Assembly: GCA_943788935.1 (NCBI GenBank) | Contig: CALSSE010000014.1 | Coordinates: 24,177-88,176 of the forward strand | Reading direction: 5' to 3' | From: an uncultured bacterium | GTDB lineage: Bacteria > Myxococcota_A > Bradymonadia > UBA7976 > VGTA01 | Length of the DNA: 64,000 bases | Shown: one piece after another, positions 53,747 to 63,498 of the stretch | Layout: each line of letters begins with the position of its first letter | How positions within the stretch are numbered: the stretch's first letter is position 1 | The notes under the pieces: model-generated | The model's input: the letters and a program-made list of their open reading frames with translations, nothing else | The model's database searches: none | What the model was told of the DNA's origin: nothing | Made by a program: the position numbers and the translations under genes

Positions 53747-56700
53747 ATGCCAATGAAGAATATTACTCATCCCATCAACCTGCTGGTTTTACTGCTGACT
53801 CTAGTCAGCTGTGAAAACCCGATTGATGTGAAATTAGATATGACTGTAGAACAAGACAGTCGTGTTAATCCCCCCCCAAATGATATGACCATCACAGCTG
53901 ATCAACAGGCCCCTGATCAAGATGTAGAAGACGGATGTCAATCTCTTGGATCATGTAGTGACTCTGGGGGATGGTGTGAGCCGCTCAACCATCCAGAGTG
54001 TTGGGCAGATGGCGCACCAGTATGTTATGAGGTCGATCATCCTCTGTCTCAGCGCTATTGTGCCGACTCGCCCGTTATTGGATCTCATGGATGTGACTGC
54101 CCAGAGGGTTATCAAGTATCTGTAGAAGGAGATGCCTGCGTACGAACTGAGACCGTCGAAGCGACCAATAACGGAACGCTAATTCAGGTGTGTGCCGCCG
54201 AAGATAATTCCAATTATGGCAAGTTTGGTGCGCTCTATCCTAATACTGACGGCAATGCCTCAAACGATAATGTACAGAGCTCTCTCTGGGACGAACGACT
54301 TAATCAAGTAGGAGTTTGGGCTTGTGAGAGCGGGAATGCGGGAGCGACTAGACATGAACCGCTCGGCGAGTGGATCGGATTCTCTCATTGTCTCTTAGTC
54401 GAAGAAGCGGGAGATTATCTTTTAGGCATCGCGGGCGACAATCGGGTGAGACTTAAGGTGGATGGTGAGCTGATCTTTGAGAGAGATGACACCTCTACAA
54501 GTAATTTCAATTATTGGCACCTCAACCGTATCTCATTGACGAGCGGTGTGCACTTTATTGAATTATCGGGCTTAAATGACAATCAAGTAGCGGCTTTTGG
54601 TGCTGAGATCAGCGGACCTTTCCCTGCTGAATCATTACTCACCGAAGAGGCGATGAAAGTTGCAGACTATGAAGGTAAAATCATCTTCTCGACCGAACAG
54701 CTGATCGATCAAGGTGTTTTTGACCTTGGCGCTGAGAGCGGCTGGACATGTCCCGAAGAAGGCTTTGCGCTCAATACTTGTGGGGATATGCCCACCTGTA
54801 CACGCCTTGATACAATCGCTTGTGAAGCATCCGACGAGCCTCCTCCGCCAGATGTAGACTGTGATGAGTTGGGCCGTTGCGCCCCTAATGGTAGCTGGTG
54901 TGAGAGCGCTCGACACCCACAGTGTTGGTCGGGAGATGCGCCCATCTGTTGGGATCCGAGTCATCCCATCTCAATTCGACATTGTGGTGAAGACGTAACA
55001 GGAGGAGATGACTTCTGCGTCTGCCCAGAGGGCTTCTCAGTTAAGCCCGATGGAGACGGTTGCATTAAAGTGACTCAAGATGAGGCGACTTTTAATGGTC
55101 AGAGATATCTCGTGTGCGATGCCGATGGAAGCTCTGCCTATGGCTGGGGTGGTGCGCTGTATCAAAACACCGATGGCGATCCCACAAATAACAATGTTGT
55201 GGATGCATATTGGGGGTCTACAAGCGCAGCAGATGATGAGAATGGTAGACTTAATCAGGTTGGTATTTGGGCGTGTGATAGCGAGACATCTCAAGTCGGC
55301 GTCAGCCCTGTCGATGAGTGGATCGGCTTCTCACACTGCCTCTCAATAGACAACGCAGGCGATTACCTCATCGGTATCGCAGGTGATAACCGAGTCCGCC
55401 TCAAGGTTAACGGACAGCTCATCTTTGAGCTTGATAATGAGCAGACTCGAAACTTCAACTATTGGCATATGCATAAAGTCTCTCTCACGAGTGGTGTCAA
55501 TTTCATTGAGCTCTCTGGCCTCAATGATGGGCTTATCGCAGCCTTCGGTGCTGAGATCAGCGGTCCTTTCGCTCCTGGGACAATTAACACTGAAGAGGCA
55601 CAAAAGACCTCAGATTATGCAGATAAAATCATCTTTAGTACGGGCGATCTCCACGGAGAACTCTTTGACCTCGGCGAGGATAGCGGCTGGTCTTGTCCAG
55701 ATGGCGCATCGCTCAACACCTGTACTGATATGCCAGTCTGCTCTACAACCGAGACCGCTGAGTGTATCAATGTGGTGACCCCAATGGACGACTGTGATCA
55801 TAACGCAGACACCTGTGGTGATCATACGATTTGCGTTGATACTGACAGTGGTTTCGAGTGTAACTGTGCGCCTGGTTTTGAGGGAGACGGAGTGACGTGT
55901 ACACCTGTTGCCTGCCCTGACAACGCGAGTGGCGCACCCGATTGCGCTTGTGATTCGGGCTTTGTCGGGATTCTCACCTTTAACTATGAGTCCAATGAGT
56001 GGTTAGGTACATGTATTATCGCTGATCCTTGTGATGAGATCACGTGTCCTCAAGGAGCGCTCTGTGACCCATGGACCTACGAGTGCGTCGACTGCGCGAC
56101 TCGCTTCAGGTGTGTTAATGGTTCATACTGCGAGCCTGCAGATGCTCCATCTTGCTGGGCAGGAGACGCGCCAGTCTGCTACGAACCTTCTCATCCTCTC
56201 TCTCGTCAATATTGTCGTGAAGACGATGTTCCCGCTTCATGTGAATGTCCGGATGGTTATGAAGCCTCACCCAATCAGGACAGCTGTATCAGAATTAACA
56301 GCGTACCCGCGACTTTCCATGGCACTCAATATGAAGCCTGTGATGCGTATGGTAATCGAGCGTATGGCTGGGCCGGCGCGTTGTACGAAGACACAGATGG
56401 TGATGACACCAATAACGCGGTCCGAGATCCTTATTGGGGCCAATCGGGTAGCTCTGCTTTAGGTCGACTCAACCAGATTGGCATTTGGTCATGCGCTCCG
56501 GACAATCCAAATACAGTAGGCTCTGATCCTCTCGGTGAGTGGATCGGTTTCTCACATTGCCTCTCTATTGATCGAGCAGGAGACTACCTTATAGGTATCG
56601 CAGGTGATAATCGTGTACGCTTCAAAGTGAACGGACAAATGGTCTTTGAGCGTAACGATACAAGTACACAGAACTTTAACTACTGGCATCTGCGTAAGGT

Positions 56701-59700
56701 CTCATTGCAGAGCGGTGTTAATGTCATTGAGTTATCTGGATATAATGATCACGCAGTAGCGGCTTTTGGTGCCGAAATTAGCGGACCTTTCGCGCCAGGA
56801 TCTATCGATACAGAGGCGGCTCAGAAAAGCGCGAACTATCAAGATCATATCATCTTCTCTACAGGACAGATGGAGGGGCAACTCTTCGATATTGGTGAGC
56901 AGAGCGGCTGGTCTTGTCCAGACGTAGATCAAGCTTTAAACACCTGTGCTCCAGAGCCAGAATGTTCTGAGATTGAGCGTGTAGACTGTCTCAATGAGCC
57001 CGCAGATTGCTCAGAGGCTTATGAGTGTGTGAATGGATCATATTGTGAGACTGGCAGTAATCCTCTCTGTTGGGAAGGTGACGCGCCTGTATGCTTCACG
57101 TTTGATCACCCGCTATCTCAAGAGCACTGTCCACCTCCGGTAGATTGCTCTAATGCGTACGAATGTGTGAACGGTGCCTACTGTGAGACCGGTGACGAGC
57201 CTGCGTGTTGGGCGGGTGATGCACCGATCTGCTATCCGGTTGACGCCTCGATCTCACTTCGGAACTGCGCGCTTGACCCTTGTGATGGCGTGATCTGTGG
57301 CTCTGAGAACTTCTGTGATTCTGAGACTAGTAATTGCGTCGACTGCTCTGACGCCTATGAGTGTGTAAATGGCGCGTACTGTGAAATCGGTAACGATCCG
57401 CTCTGTTGGGCCGGTGATGGACCCGCGTGTTACACCTCAGAGCACCCGCTCTCAATCCAGTACTGTGAGCAGCCGATCGCGTGTATCTGTCCCGAGGGCT
57501 TCAGTCCGACCCCGAACCAAGATATCTGTGTCCAGAGCACCACTGTCGCCGCGACGAATAACGCGACAACCTATCAGGTATGCCCTGCGGTGAACAGCAG
57601 CGCATACGGCTGGGGCGGCGCGCTCTTCGCTGACACCGATGGTGATCCAAATAACAACCGACTCACCACGAACTACTTTAAGCAGCGCCTCAACGATGTG
57701 GGGATATGGGCATGTGACGCGAGCCAAGGCACTAGCGGTACGCTACCTGTGGGTGAGTGGATCGGCTTCTCGCATTGCGTCGATATCGAGGTGGGCGGTG
57801 ACTACCTCATCGGCATCGCCGGTGATAACCGCGTACGCTTCAAGGTTAACGGACAAATGGTGTTTGAGCGTAATAACTCCAACACCTCGAACTTCAACTA
57901 CTGGCACATCATCAAGGTTACGCTCAATAGCGGCGTCAACGTCATTGAGCTCAGCGGCCGTAATGATGGTCTGATCGCGGCCTTCGGCGCAGAGATCAGC
58001 GGACCGTTCCCCTCGGGGAGCCTCACGACAGAGGGTCAGCAGATGGCCGCGGATTACGCGGGCAACATCATCTTCTCGACCAGTCAGATGGAGGGTGATC
58101 TCTTCGATATCGGTGAGAACAGCGGCTGGAGCTGTCCTGAAGAGGACTTTGTTCTTAACAGCTGTTTACCTGAGCCTCAGTGTACCCGTCTAGTCTATGA
58201 GACTTGTGATGAGCTGCCTCCTGTAGATGAGTGTGCCGATAACCTTAATGACTGTGATGCTAACGCCACCTGTAATGACCTCCCGCAGGGTTACAGCTGT
58301 GTCTGTAACTTCGGTTATCTCGGTAACGGTACTCAGTGTGACCTCGCGCCATGTCCTGATAACGCGAGCGGCGGCCCACGCTGTACATGCGATGAGGGCT
58401 ATGAGGGTCAGCTTAGCTTTGATCCAGACTTGGGCTGGAGCGGTGTATGTGAAGAGATTGATCTCTGCGAGGGTGTGGTCTGCAATGTCGGTGACATCTG
58501 TGATCCAGAGACCGGTAACTGCGTAAATTGTGACCGTTCCTTCGAGTGTGTTAACGGCGCGTACTGCGAGATCGGTGAAGAGTCTTTATGCTGGCAGGGA
58601 GATAATCCACAGTGCTTTACACCTGATCATCCGCTCTCGCGAGAGAATTGTCCACCTCCGGTAGACTGCTCTAATGCGTACGAATGTGTGAACGGTGCCT
58701 ACTGTGAGACCGGTGACGAGCCTGCGTGTTGGGCGGGTGATGCACCGATCTGCTATCCAGTAGACGCGCCGATCTCATTACGCAACTGCGCGCTTGATCC
58801 TTGTGATGGTGTGATCTGTGGCTCTGGAAATCTCTGTGACTCTGAGACCAGTAATTGCGTCGACTGCTCTGACGCCTATGAGTGCGTAAATGGCGCCTAC
58901 TGTGAAATCGGTAACGATCCGCTCTGTTGGGCCGGTGATGGACCCGCGTGTTACACCTCAGAGCACCCGCTCTCAATCCAGTACTGTGAGCAGCCGATCG
59001 CGTGTATCTGTCCCGAGGGCTTCAGCCCGACCCCGAACCAAGATATCTGTGTCCAGAGCACCACTGTCGCCGCGACGAACAACGCGACAACCTATCAGGT
59101 ATGCCCTGCGGTGAACAGCAGCGCATACGGCTGGGGCGGCGCGCTCTTCGCTGACACCGATGGTGATCCAAATAACAACCGACTCACCACGAACTACTTC
59201 AAGCAGCGCCTCAACGATGTGGGGATCTGGGCATGTGACGTGAGCCAAGGCACTAGCGGTACGCTACCTGTGGGTGAGTGGATCGGCTTCTCGCATTGCG
59301 TCGATATCGAGGTGGGCGGTGACTACCTCATCGGCATCGCCGGTGATAACCGCGTACGCTTCAAGGTTAACGGACAAATGGTGTTTGAGCGTAATAACTC
59401 CAACACCTCGAACTTCAACTACTGGCACATCATCAAGGTTACGCTCAATAGCGGCGTCAACGTCATTGAGCTCAGCGGCCGTAATGATGGTCTGATCGCG
59501 GCTTTCGGCGCAGAGATCAGCGGACCGTTCCCCTCGGGGAGCCTCACGACAGAGGGTCAGCAGATGGCCGCGGATTACGCGGGCAACATCATCTTCTCGA
59601 CCAGTCAGATGGAGGGTGATCTCTTCGATATCGGTGAGAACAGCGGCTGGAGCTGTCCTGAAGAGGACTTTGTTCTTAACAGCTGTTTACCTGAGCCTCA

Positions 59701-62467
59701 GTGTACCCGTCTAGTCTATGAGACTTGTGATGAGCTGCCTCCTGTAGATGAGTGTGCCGATAACCTTAATGACTGTGATGCTAACGCCACCTGTAATGAC
59801 CTCCCGCAGGGTTACAGCTGTGTCTGTAACTTCGGTTATCTCGGTAACGGTACTCAGTGTGACCTCGCGCCATGTCCTGATAACGCGAGCGGCGGCCCAC
59901 GCTGTACATGCGATGAGGGCTATGAGGGTCAGCTTAGCTTTGATCCAGACTTGGGCTGGAGCGGTGTATGTGAAGAGATTGATCTCTGCGAGGGTGTGGT
60001 CTGCAATGTCGGTGACATCTGTGATCCAGAGACCGGTAACTGCGTAAATTGTGACCGTTCCTTCGAGTGTGTTAACGGCGCGTACTGCGAGATCGGTGAA
60101 GAGTCTTTATGCTGGCAGGGAGATAATCCACAGTGCTTTACACCTGATCATCCGCTCTCGCGAGAGAATTGTCCACCTCCGGTAGACTGCTCTAATGCGT
60201 ACGAATGTGTGAACGGTGCCTACTGTGAGACCGGTGACGAGCCTGCGTGTTGGGCGGGTGATGCACCGATCTGCTATCCAGTAGACGCGCCGATCTCATT
60301 ACGCAACTGCGCGCTTGATCCTTGTGATGGTGTGATCTGTGGCTCTGGAAATCTCTGTGACTCTGAGACTAGTAATTGCGTCGACTGCTCTGACGCCTAT
60401 GAGTGTGTAAATGGCGCGTACTGTGAAATCGGTAACGATCCGCTCTGTTGGGCCGGTGATGGACCCGCGTGTTACACCTCAGAGCACCCTCTCTCAATCC
60501 AGTACTGTGAGCAGCCGATCGCGTGTATCTGTCCCGAGGGCTTCAGTCCGACCCCGAACCAAGATATCTGTGTCCAGAGCACCACTGTCGCCGCGACGAA
60601 TAACGCGACAACCTATCAGGTATGCCCTGCGGTGAACAGCAGCGCATACGGCTGGGGCGGCGCGCTCTTCGCTGACACCGATGGTGATCCAAATAACAAC
60701 CGACTCACCACGAACTACTTTAAGCAGCGCCTCAACGATGTGGGGATATGGGCATGTGACGCGAGCCAAGGCACTAGCGGTACGCTACCTGTGGGTGAGT
60801 GGATCGGCTTCTCGCATTGCGTCGATATCGAGGTGGGCGGTGACTACCTCATCGGCATCGCCGGTGATAACCGCGTACGCTTCAAGGTTAACGGACAAAT
60901 GGTGTTTGAGCGTAATAACTCCAACACCTCGAACTTCAACTACTGGCACATCATCAAGGTTACGCTCAATAGCGGCGTCAACGTCATTGAGCTCAGCGGC
61001 CGTAATGATGGTCTGATCGCGGCCTTCGGCGCAGAGATCAGCGGACCGTTCCCCTCGGGGAGCCTCACGACAGAGGGTCAGCAGATGGCCGCGGATTACG
61101 CGGGCAACATCATCTTCTCGACCAGTCAGATGGAGGGTGATCTCTTCGATATCGGTGAGAACAGCGGCTGGAGCTGTCCTGAAGAGGACTTTGTTCTTAA
61201 CAGCTGTTTACCTGAGCCTCAGTGTACCCGTCTAGTCTATGAGACTTGTGATGAGCTGCCTCCTGTAGATGAGTGTGCCGATAACCTTAATGACTGTGAT
61301 GCTAACGCCACCTGTAATGACCTCCCGCAGGGTTACAGCTGTGTCTGTAACTTCGGTTATCTCGGTAACGGTACTCAGTGTGACCTCGCGCCATGTCCTG
61401 ATAACGCGAGCGGCGGCCCACGCTGTACATGCGATGAAGGCTACCAAGGTCAACTCAGCTTTGATCCAGATCTAGGCTGGAGTGGTGTATGTGAAGAGAT
61501 CGATCTCTGCGCTGGTGTGATCTGTGAGGTCGGCAACGCCTGTGATCCAGAGACCGGTAACTGCGTGAGTTGTGATCGCTCATTTGAGTGCGTCAACGGC
61601 GCGTACTGCGAGATTGGTGATCAGTCGGCGTGTTGGCAGGGTGATTCACCGCAATGCTATGAAGTTAACCATCCTCTCTCTCAATCTAATTGTCCGCAAA
61701 TTCCGACATGTGATTGCCCACGAGGTTTCTCACCTACGCCAAGTAATGACGCCTGTGTCAAAACTACAAACGTACCCGCCGAGAATAACGCGGTGACTTA
61801 TCCGGTGTGTGACGCCGACGGAAACACCGCTTATGGTTGGGCGGGAGCCTTGTATGAGGACACCGATGGCAATCCAGATAATAACCGAGTGAGGGACCCT
61901 TATTGGGGTGTTGGAAACAGCACTACCGAAGGTCGTCTCAACACTGTTGGTATTTGGGCGTGTGACGAACGTACAGGCAGCGTAGGTTCACTTCCAGTAG
62001 GGGAGTGGATCGGCTTCTCGTATTGTCTTGATATCCAGGTGGGTGGAGACTACCTCATCGGTATCGCGGGTGATAATCGCGTACGATTCAAGGTCGATGG
62101 TGAAATCGACTTTGAGCTTAATAATGGGCAAGGGAGCAGCTTCAACTACTGGCATATTCGTAAGACCTCCCTCACGAGCGGGATCCACGTCATCGAATTA
62201 TTGGGTAAGAATGATGGAAGCGTCGCCGCTTTTGGAGCCGAGATCAGTGGGCCATTCCCTCAAGGATCTCTGGATACTGAGCTTGATCAGCAACAAGCGG
62301 ACTACCGCAACAACATTATTTTTACGACTCAAGATATGGTGGGGCAGACCTTTGACATCGGTGAGAACAGCGGTTGGACTTGCCCCGAAGAGACTCAGAC
62401 GCTCAACACATGTGGAAGCGCTCCAACATGTACAGATATCGAGTACATTGAGTGCTTAAGGCCTTAA
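53747..62467 (+). CDS. Giant lipoprotein (2906 residues) with seven large beta domains, 13 six-Cys modules and EGF-like domains
   Basis: Lipobox LTLVSC in the first 25 residues, then a short Asp-rich tether. Two modules alternate over the whole length. Module A: about 43 residues with six cysteines, pattern C-x5-C.NG.YCE...CW.GD.P.CY...HPLS...C, about 13 copies. Module B: about 180 residues, seven copies. Its shared landmarks are 'ALYxDTDGDxxNN', RLNQVGIWAC, GEWIGFSHC, 'GDYLIGIAGDNRVRFKVNG', NFNYWH and 'VIELSGxND..AAFGAEISG'; it may be a PA14- or jelly-roll-type binding domain. EGF-like segments (for example CNDLPQGYSCVCNFGYLGNG) lie between some units. Copies 4-6 of module B sit in a near-identical triplication. 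No catalytic motif; a large surface adhesin is the best inference. ATG 53747 or 53753. Confidence 0.85.
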   Translation: MPMKNITHPINLLVLLLTLVSCENPIDVKLDMTVEQDSRVNPPPNDMTITADQQAPDQDVEDGCQSLGSCSDSGGWCEPLNHPECWADGAPVCYEVDHPLSQRYCADSPVIGSHGCDCPEGYQVSVEGDACVRTETVEATNNGTLIQVCAAEDNSNYGKFGALYPNTDGNASNDNVQSSLWDERLNQVGVWACESGNAGATRHEPLGEWIGFSHCLLVEEAGDYLLGIAGDNRVRLKVDGELIFERDDTSTSNFNYWHLNRISLTSGVHFIELSGLNDNQVAAFGAEISGPFPAESLLTEEAMKVADYEGKIIFSTEQLIDQGVFDLGAESGWTCPEEGFALNTCGDMPTCTRLDTIACEASDEPPPPDVDCDELGRCAPNGSWCESARHPQCWSGDAPICWDPSHPISIRHCGEDVTGGDDFCVCPEGFSVKPDGDGCIKVTQDEATFNGQRYLVCDADGSSAYGWGGALYQNTDGDPTNNNVVDAYWGSTSAADDENGRLNQVGIWACDSETSQVGVSPVDEWIGFSHCLSIDNAGDYLIGIAGDNRVRLKVNGQLIFELDNEQTRNFNYWHMHKVSLTSGVNFIELSGLNDGLIAAFGAEISGPFAPGTINTEEAQKTSDYADKIIFSTGDLHGELFDLGEDSGWSCPDGASLNTCTDMPVCSTTETAECINVVTPMDDCDHNADTCGDHTICVDTDSGFECNCAPGFEGDGVTCTPVACPDNASGAPDCACDSGFVGILTFNYESNEWLGTCIIADPCDEITCPQGALCDPWTYECVDCATRFRCVNGSYCEPADAPSCWAGDAPVCYEPSHPLSRQYCREDDVPASCECPDGYEASPNQDSCIRINSVPATFHGTQYEACDAYGNRAYGWAGALYEDTDGDDTNNAVRDPYWGQSGSSALGRLNQIGIWSCAPDNPNTVGSDPLGEWIGFSHCLSIDRAGDYLIGIAGDNRVRFKVNGQMVFERNDTSTQNFNYWHLRKVSLQSGVNVIELSGYNDHAVAAFGAEISGPFAPGSIDTEAAQKSANYQDHIIFSTGQMEGQLFDIGEQSGWSCPDVDQALNTCAPEPECSEIERVDCLNEPADCSEAYECVNGSYCETGSNPLCWEGDAPVCFTFDHPLSQEHCPPPVDCSNAYECVNGAYCETGDEPACWAGDAPICYPVDASISLRNCALDPCDGVICGSENFCDSETSNCVDCSDAYECVNGAYCEIGNDPLCWAGDGPACYTSEHPLSIQYCEQPIACICPEGFSPTPNQDICVQSTTVAATNNATTYQVCPAVNSSAYGWGGALFADTDGDPNNNRLTTNYFKQRLNDVGIWACDASQGTSGTLPVGEWIGFSHCVDIEVGGDYLIGIAGDNRVRFKVNGQMVFERNNSNTSNFNYWHIIKVTLNSGVNVIELSGRNDGLIAAFGAEISGPFPSGSLTTEGQQMAADYAGNIIFSTSQMEGDLFDIGENSGWSCPEEDFVLNSCLPEPQCTRLVYETCDELPPVDECADNLNDCDANATCNDLPQGYSCVCNFGYLGNGTQCDLAPCPDNASGGPRCTCDEGYEGQLSFDPDLGWSGVCEEIDLCEGVVCNVGDICDPETGNCVNCDRSFECVNGAYCEIGEESLCWQGDNPQCFTPDHPLSRENCPPPVDCSNAYECVNGAYCETGDEPACWAGDAPICYPVDAPISLRNCALDPCDGVICGSGNLCDSETSNCVDCSDAYECVNGAYCEIGNDPLCWAGDGPACYTSEHPLSIQYCEQPIACICPEGFSPTPNQDICVQSTTVAATNNATTYQVCPAVNSSAYGWGGALFADTDGDPNNNRLTTNYFKQRLNDVGIWACDVSQGTSGTLPVGEWIGFSHCVDIEVGGDYLIGIAGDNRVRFKVNGQMVFERNNSNTSNFNYWHIIKVTLNSGVNVIELSGRNDGLIAAFGAEISGPFPSGSLTTEGQQMAADYAGNIIFSTSQMEGDLFDIGENSGWSCPEEDFVLNSCLPEPQCTRLVYETCDELPPVDECADNLNDCDANATCNDLPQGYSCVCNFGYLGNGTQCDLAPCPDNASGGPRCTCDEGYEGQLSFDPDLGWSGVCEEIDLCEGVVCNVGDICDPETGNCVNCDRSFECVNGAYCEIGEESLCWQGDNPQCFTPDHPLSRENCPPPVDCSNAYECVNGAYCETGDEPACWAGDAPICYPVDAPISLRNCALDPCDGVICGSGNLCDSETSNCVDCSDAYECVNGAYCEIGNDPLCWAGDGPACYTSEHPLSIQYCEQPIACICPEGFSPTPNQDICVQSTTVAATNNATTYQVCPAVNSSAYGWGGALFADTDGDPNNNRLTTNYFKQRLNDVGIWACDASQGTSGTLPVGEWIGFSHCVDIEVGGDYLIGIAGDNRVRFKVNGQMVFERNNSNTSNFNYWHIIKVTLNSGVNVIELSGRNDGLIAAFGAEISGPFPSGSLTTEGQQMAADYAGNIIFSTSQMEGDLFDIGENSGWSCPEEDFVLNSCLPEPQCTRLVYETCDELPPVDECADNLNDCDANATCNDLPQGYSCVCNFGYLGNGTQCDLAPCPDNASGGPRCTCDEGYQGQLSFDPDLGWSGVCEEIDLCAGVICEVGNACDPETGNCVSCDRSFECVNGAYCEIGDQSACWQGDSPQCYEVNHPLSQSNCPQIPTCDCPRGFSPTPSNDACVKTTNVPAENNAVTYPVCDADGNTAYGWAGALYEDTDGNPDNNRVRDPYWGVGNSTTEGRLNTVGIWACDERTGSVGSLPVGEWIGFSYCLDIQVGGDYLIGIAGDNRVRFKVDGEIDFELNNGQGSSFNYWHIRKTSLTSGIHVIELLGKNDGSVAAFGAEISGPFPQGSLDTELDQQQADYRNNIIFTTQDMVGQTFDIGENSGWTCPEETQTLNTCGSAPTCTDIEYIECLRP
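57131..61435 (+). repeat. Near-identical internal triplication, unit 1521 bp (507 codons)
   Basis: Units begin at 57131, 58652 and 60173, each exactly 1521 bases apart. The third stops matching near 61435. Copies differ at few positions, whereas module B copies outside the block differ widely. Marker differences show copy 3 resembling copy 2 at its start and copy 1 further on. Confidence 0.95.
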
Positions 62468-62477
62468 AGCTAAAGTT

Positions 62478-62548
62478 GTTGATGACTGACTGTCGATGAT
62501 TTGTAGATCTGTCAGCTATGAATGAAAAGATCATCGACAGTCATCAAC
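62478..62548. terminator. Long imperfect hairpin after the giant lipoprotein gene
   Basis: GTTGATGACTG[ACTG]TCGATGAT pairs with ATCATCGA-CAGTCATCAAC, about 19 base pairs with a 4-base bulge and a loop of about 27 bases. It lies 11 bases after the stop codon. There is no T-run, so it may be a Rho-type or processing signal rather than a classic terminator. Confidence 0.45.
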
Positions 62549-62645
62549 GCTTGAACACGCTCAGTTTTTAGACTCAGTGTTTAACGAGGCAAGATCTCGC
62601 CAACACTATGATATTAAAGCGATATGATTAAATGATGACGTAGTC

Positions 62646-63147
62646 GTCGAGTAGGCAGGGGGAACTTCCCCCCCCACCTCTCACAGAACCGTACGTGAAA
62701 CTCTCGCTTCATACGGCTCTTATGATTCAAGCTAAGGTTTAACATCTAAGCTCCACATATAGAACAGATTAGGGTCCCTTTCGGAGATCCTTCTGAGCCA
62801 TTGGCGAGCTTGGAACAAACTTCGTTTAAAGCGTTTATATCGTTTTCTAGCCCAGCGGGTAAGTAAGCGATTTACATCGTCAAGAAGAAGCCTCAATGGC
62901 TCCTTATAGCCTTTACCGAAGTAATTCACCCACCCACGAATACAGGGATTGATTAACCTTGCGATGTCGTTGATAGACCATCGAAGTTTTAAAGTAGTCA
63001 GAGACCAAGACCTCATGGCTTCGTGGGCTCTTCTTTTTGCTTTCTTACTCATTCCGGGTAGGAAACCAACAAAGAGCCGCCCGTTGCGATTCATCGCTCC
63101 ACGAGGTTGGAAGGTAAAACCTAGGAAATCAAAGCATTTGGGAGCCC
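62646..63147 (-). mobile_element. Group II intron, 3' fragment with intact domain V, cut by IS3
   Basis: On the minus strand: the end of an intron reverse transcriptase, then 12 bases later a 34-base domain V (62686-62719). Domain V begins GAGCCGTATG with the catalytic AGC, has a GAGA tetraloop and closes with CACGTACGGTTC. A G/C-rich domain VI-like hairpin and a 3' end near 62646 (CTACTCGAC) follow. The 5' part is gone: the sequence meets the left end of the IS3 element at about 63148. Confidence 0.9.
62732..63147 (-). pseudogene. Group II intron reverse transcriptase/maturase, C-terminal fragment
   Basis: The frame is open from the IS junction: KCFDFLGFTFQPRG is the end of the RT thumb region, followed by the maturase domain X (group II intron maturase-specific domain) with WSINDIARLINPCIRGWVNY and 'YFGKGYKEPL', ending in a TAG at 62732. 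The polymerase core with the YADD motif is missing. Confidence 0.9.
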
Positions 63148-63201
63148 TGGAGTTGACCCGTTTTCGTGGACACCCACGGAAATAAAGGTGATGATCGCTT
63201 T

Positions 63202-63498
63202 ATGGCTAGAAAACAATACACAGAAGAATACAAGAGGCACCTCCTCGACCTCGTTCGAGAAGGACGAACTCCAGAGCAGCTCGCTCAAGAGTATGAGCCC
63301 TCTGCGCGAACAATTCGCAATTGGCTGAGAGCTGATGAGGCGAAATTATTGGCTCGTGAGACTGATAAAGATCAAGAGCTTAAGAGGCTGAAGATTGAGA
63401 ATGAGCGGCTTCGGGAAGAGCGTGATATCCTAAAAAAAGCCGCGGCCTGGTTCGCGATGGAGACCGTGTCAAAACCCAAGAAGGGTACGCGTTCATGA
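63202..63498 (+). CDS. IS3-family transposase OrfA
   Basis: 98 residues from ATG 63202. It has a helix-turn-helix start (MARKQYTEEYKRHLLDLV, 'GRTPEQLAQEYEPSARTIRNW') and a leucine-zipper-like coiled coil (about 50-80, KRLKIENERLREERDILKKA), as in IS3-family OrfA (PF01527). It binds the element's ends and pairs with OrfB. Its stop overlaps the OrfB ATG (ATGA). A homologous decayed copy lies at 45113. Confidence 0.92.
   Translation: MARKQYTEEYKRHLLDLVREGRTPEQLAQEYEPSARTIRNWLRADEAKLLARETDKDQELKRLKIENERLREERDILKKAAAWFAMETVSKPKKGTRS
63432..63439 (+). promoter_or_regulatory. Probable -1 ribosomal frameshift site (A7G)
   Basis: AAAAAAAG within orfA. From here the -1 frame is open into orfB (SRGLVRDGDRVKTQEGYAF before Met 63495), as in IS3 elements that make the OrfAB transposase by programmed frameshifting. 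Confidence 0.7.

Noticed and set aside
57452..61016. Repeated 91- and 111-residue ORFs in the triplicated region
   Set aside because: The same shadow appears in each copy of the repeat, opposite or out of frame to the giant gene; no independent signals.
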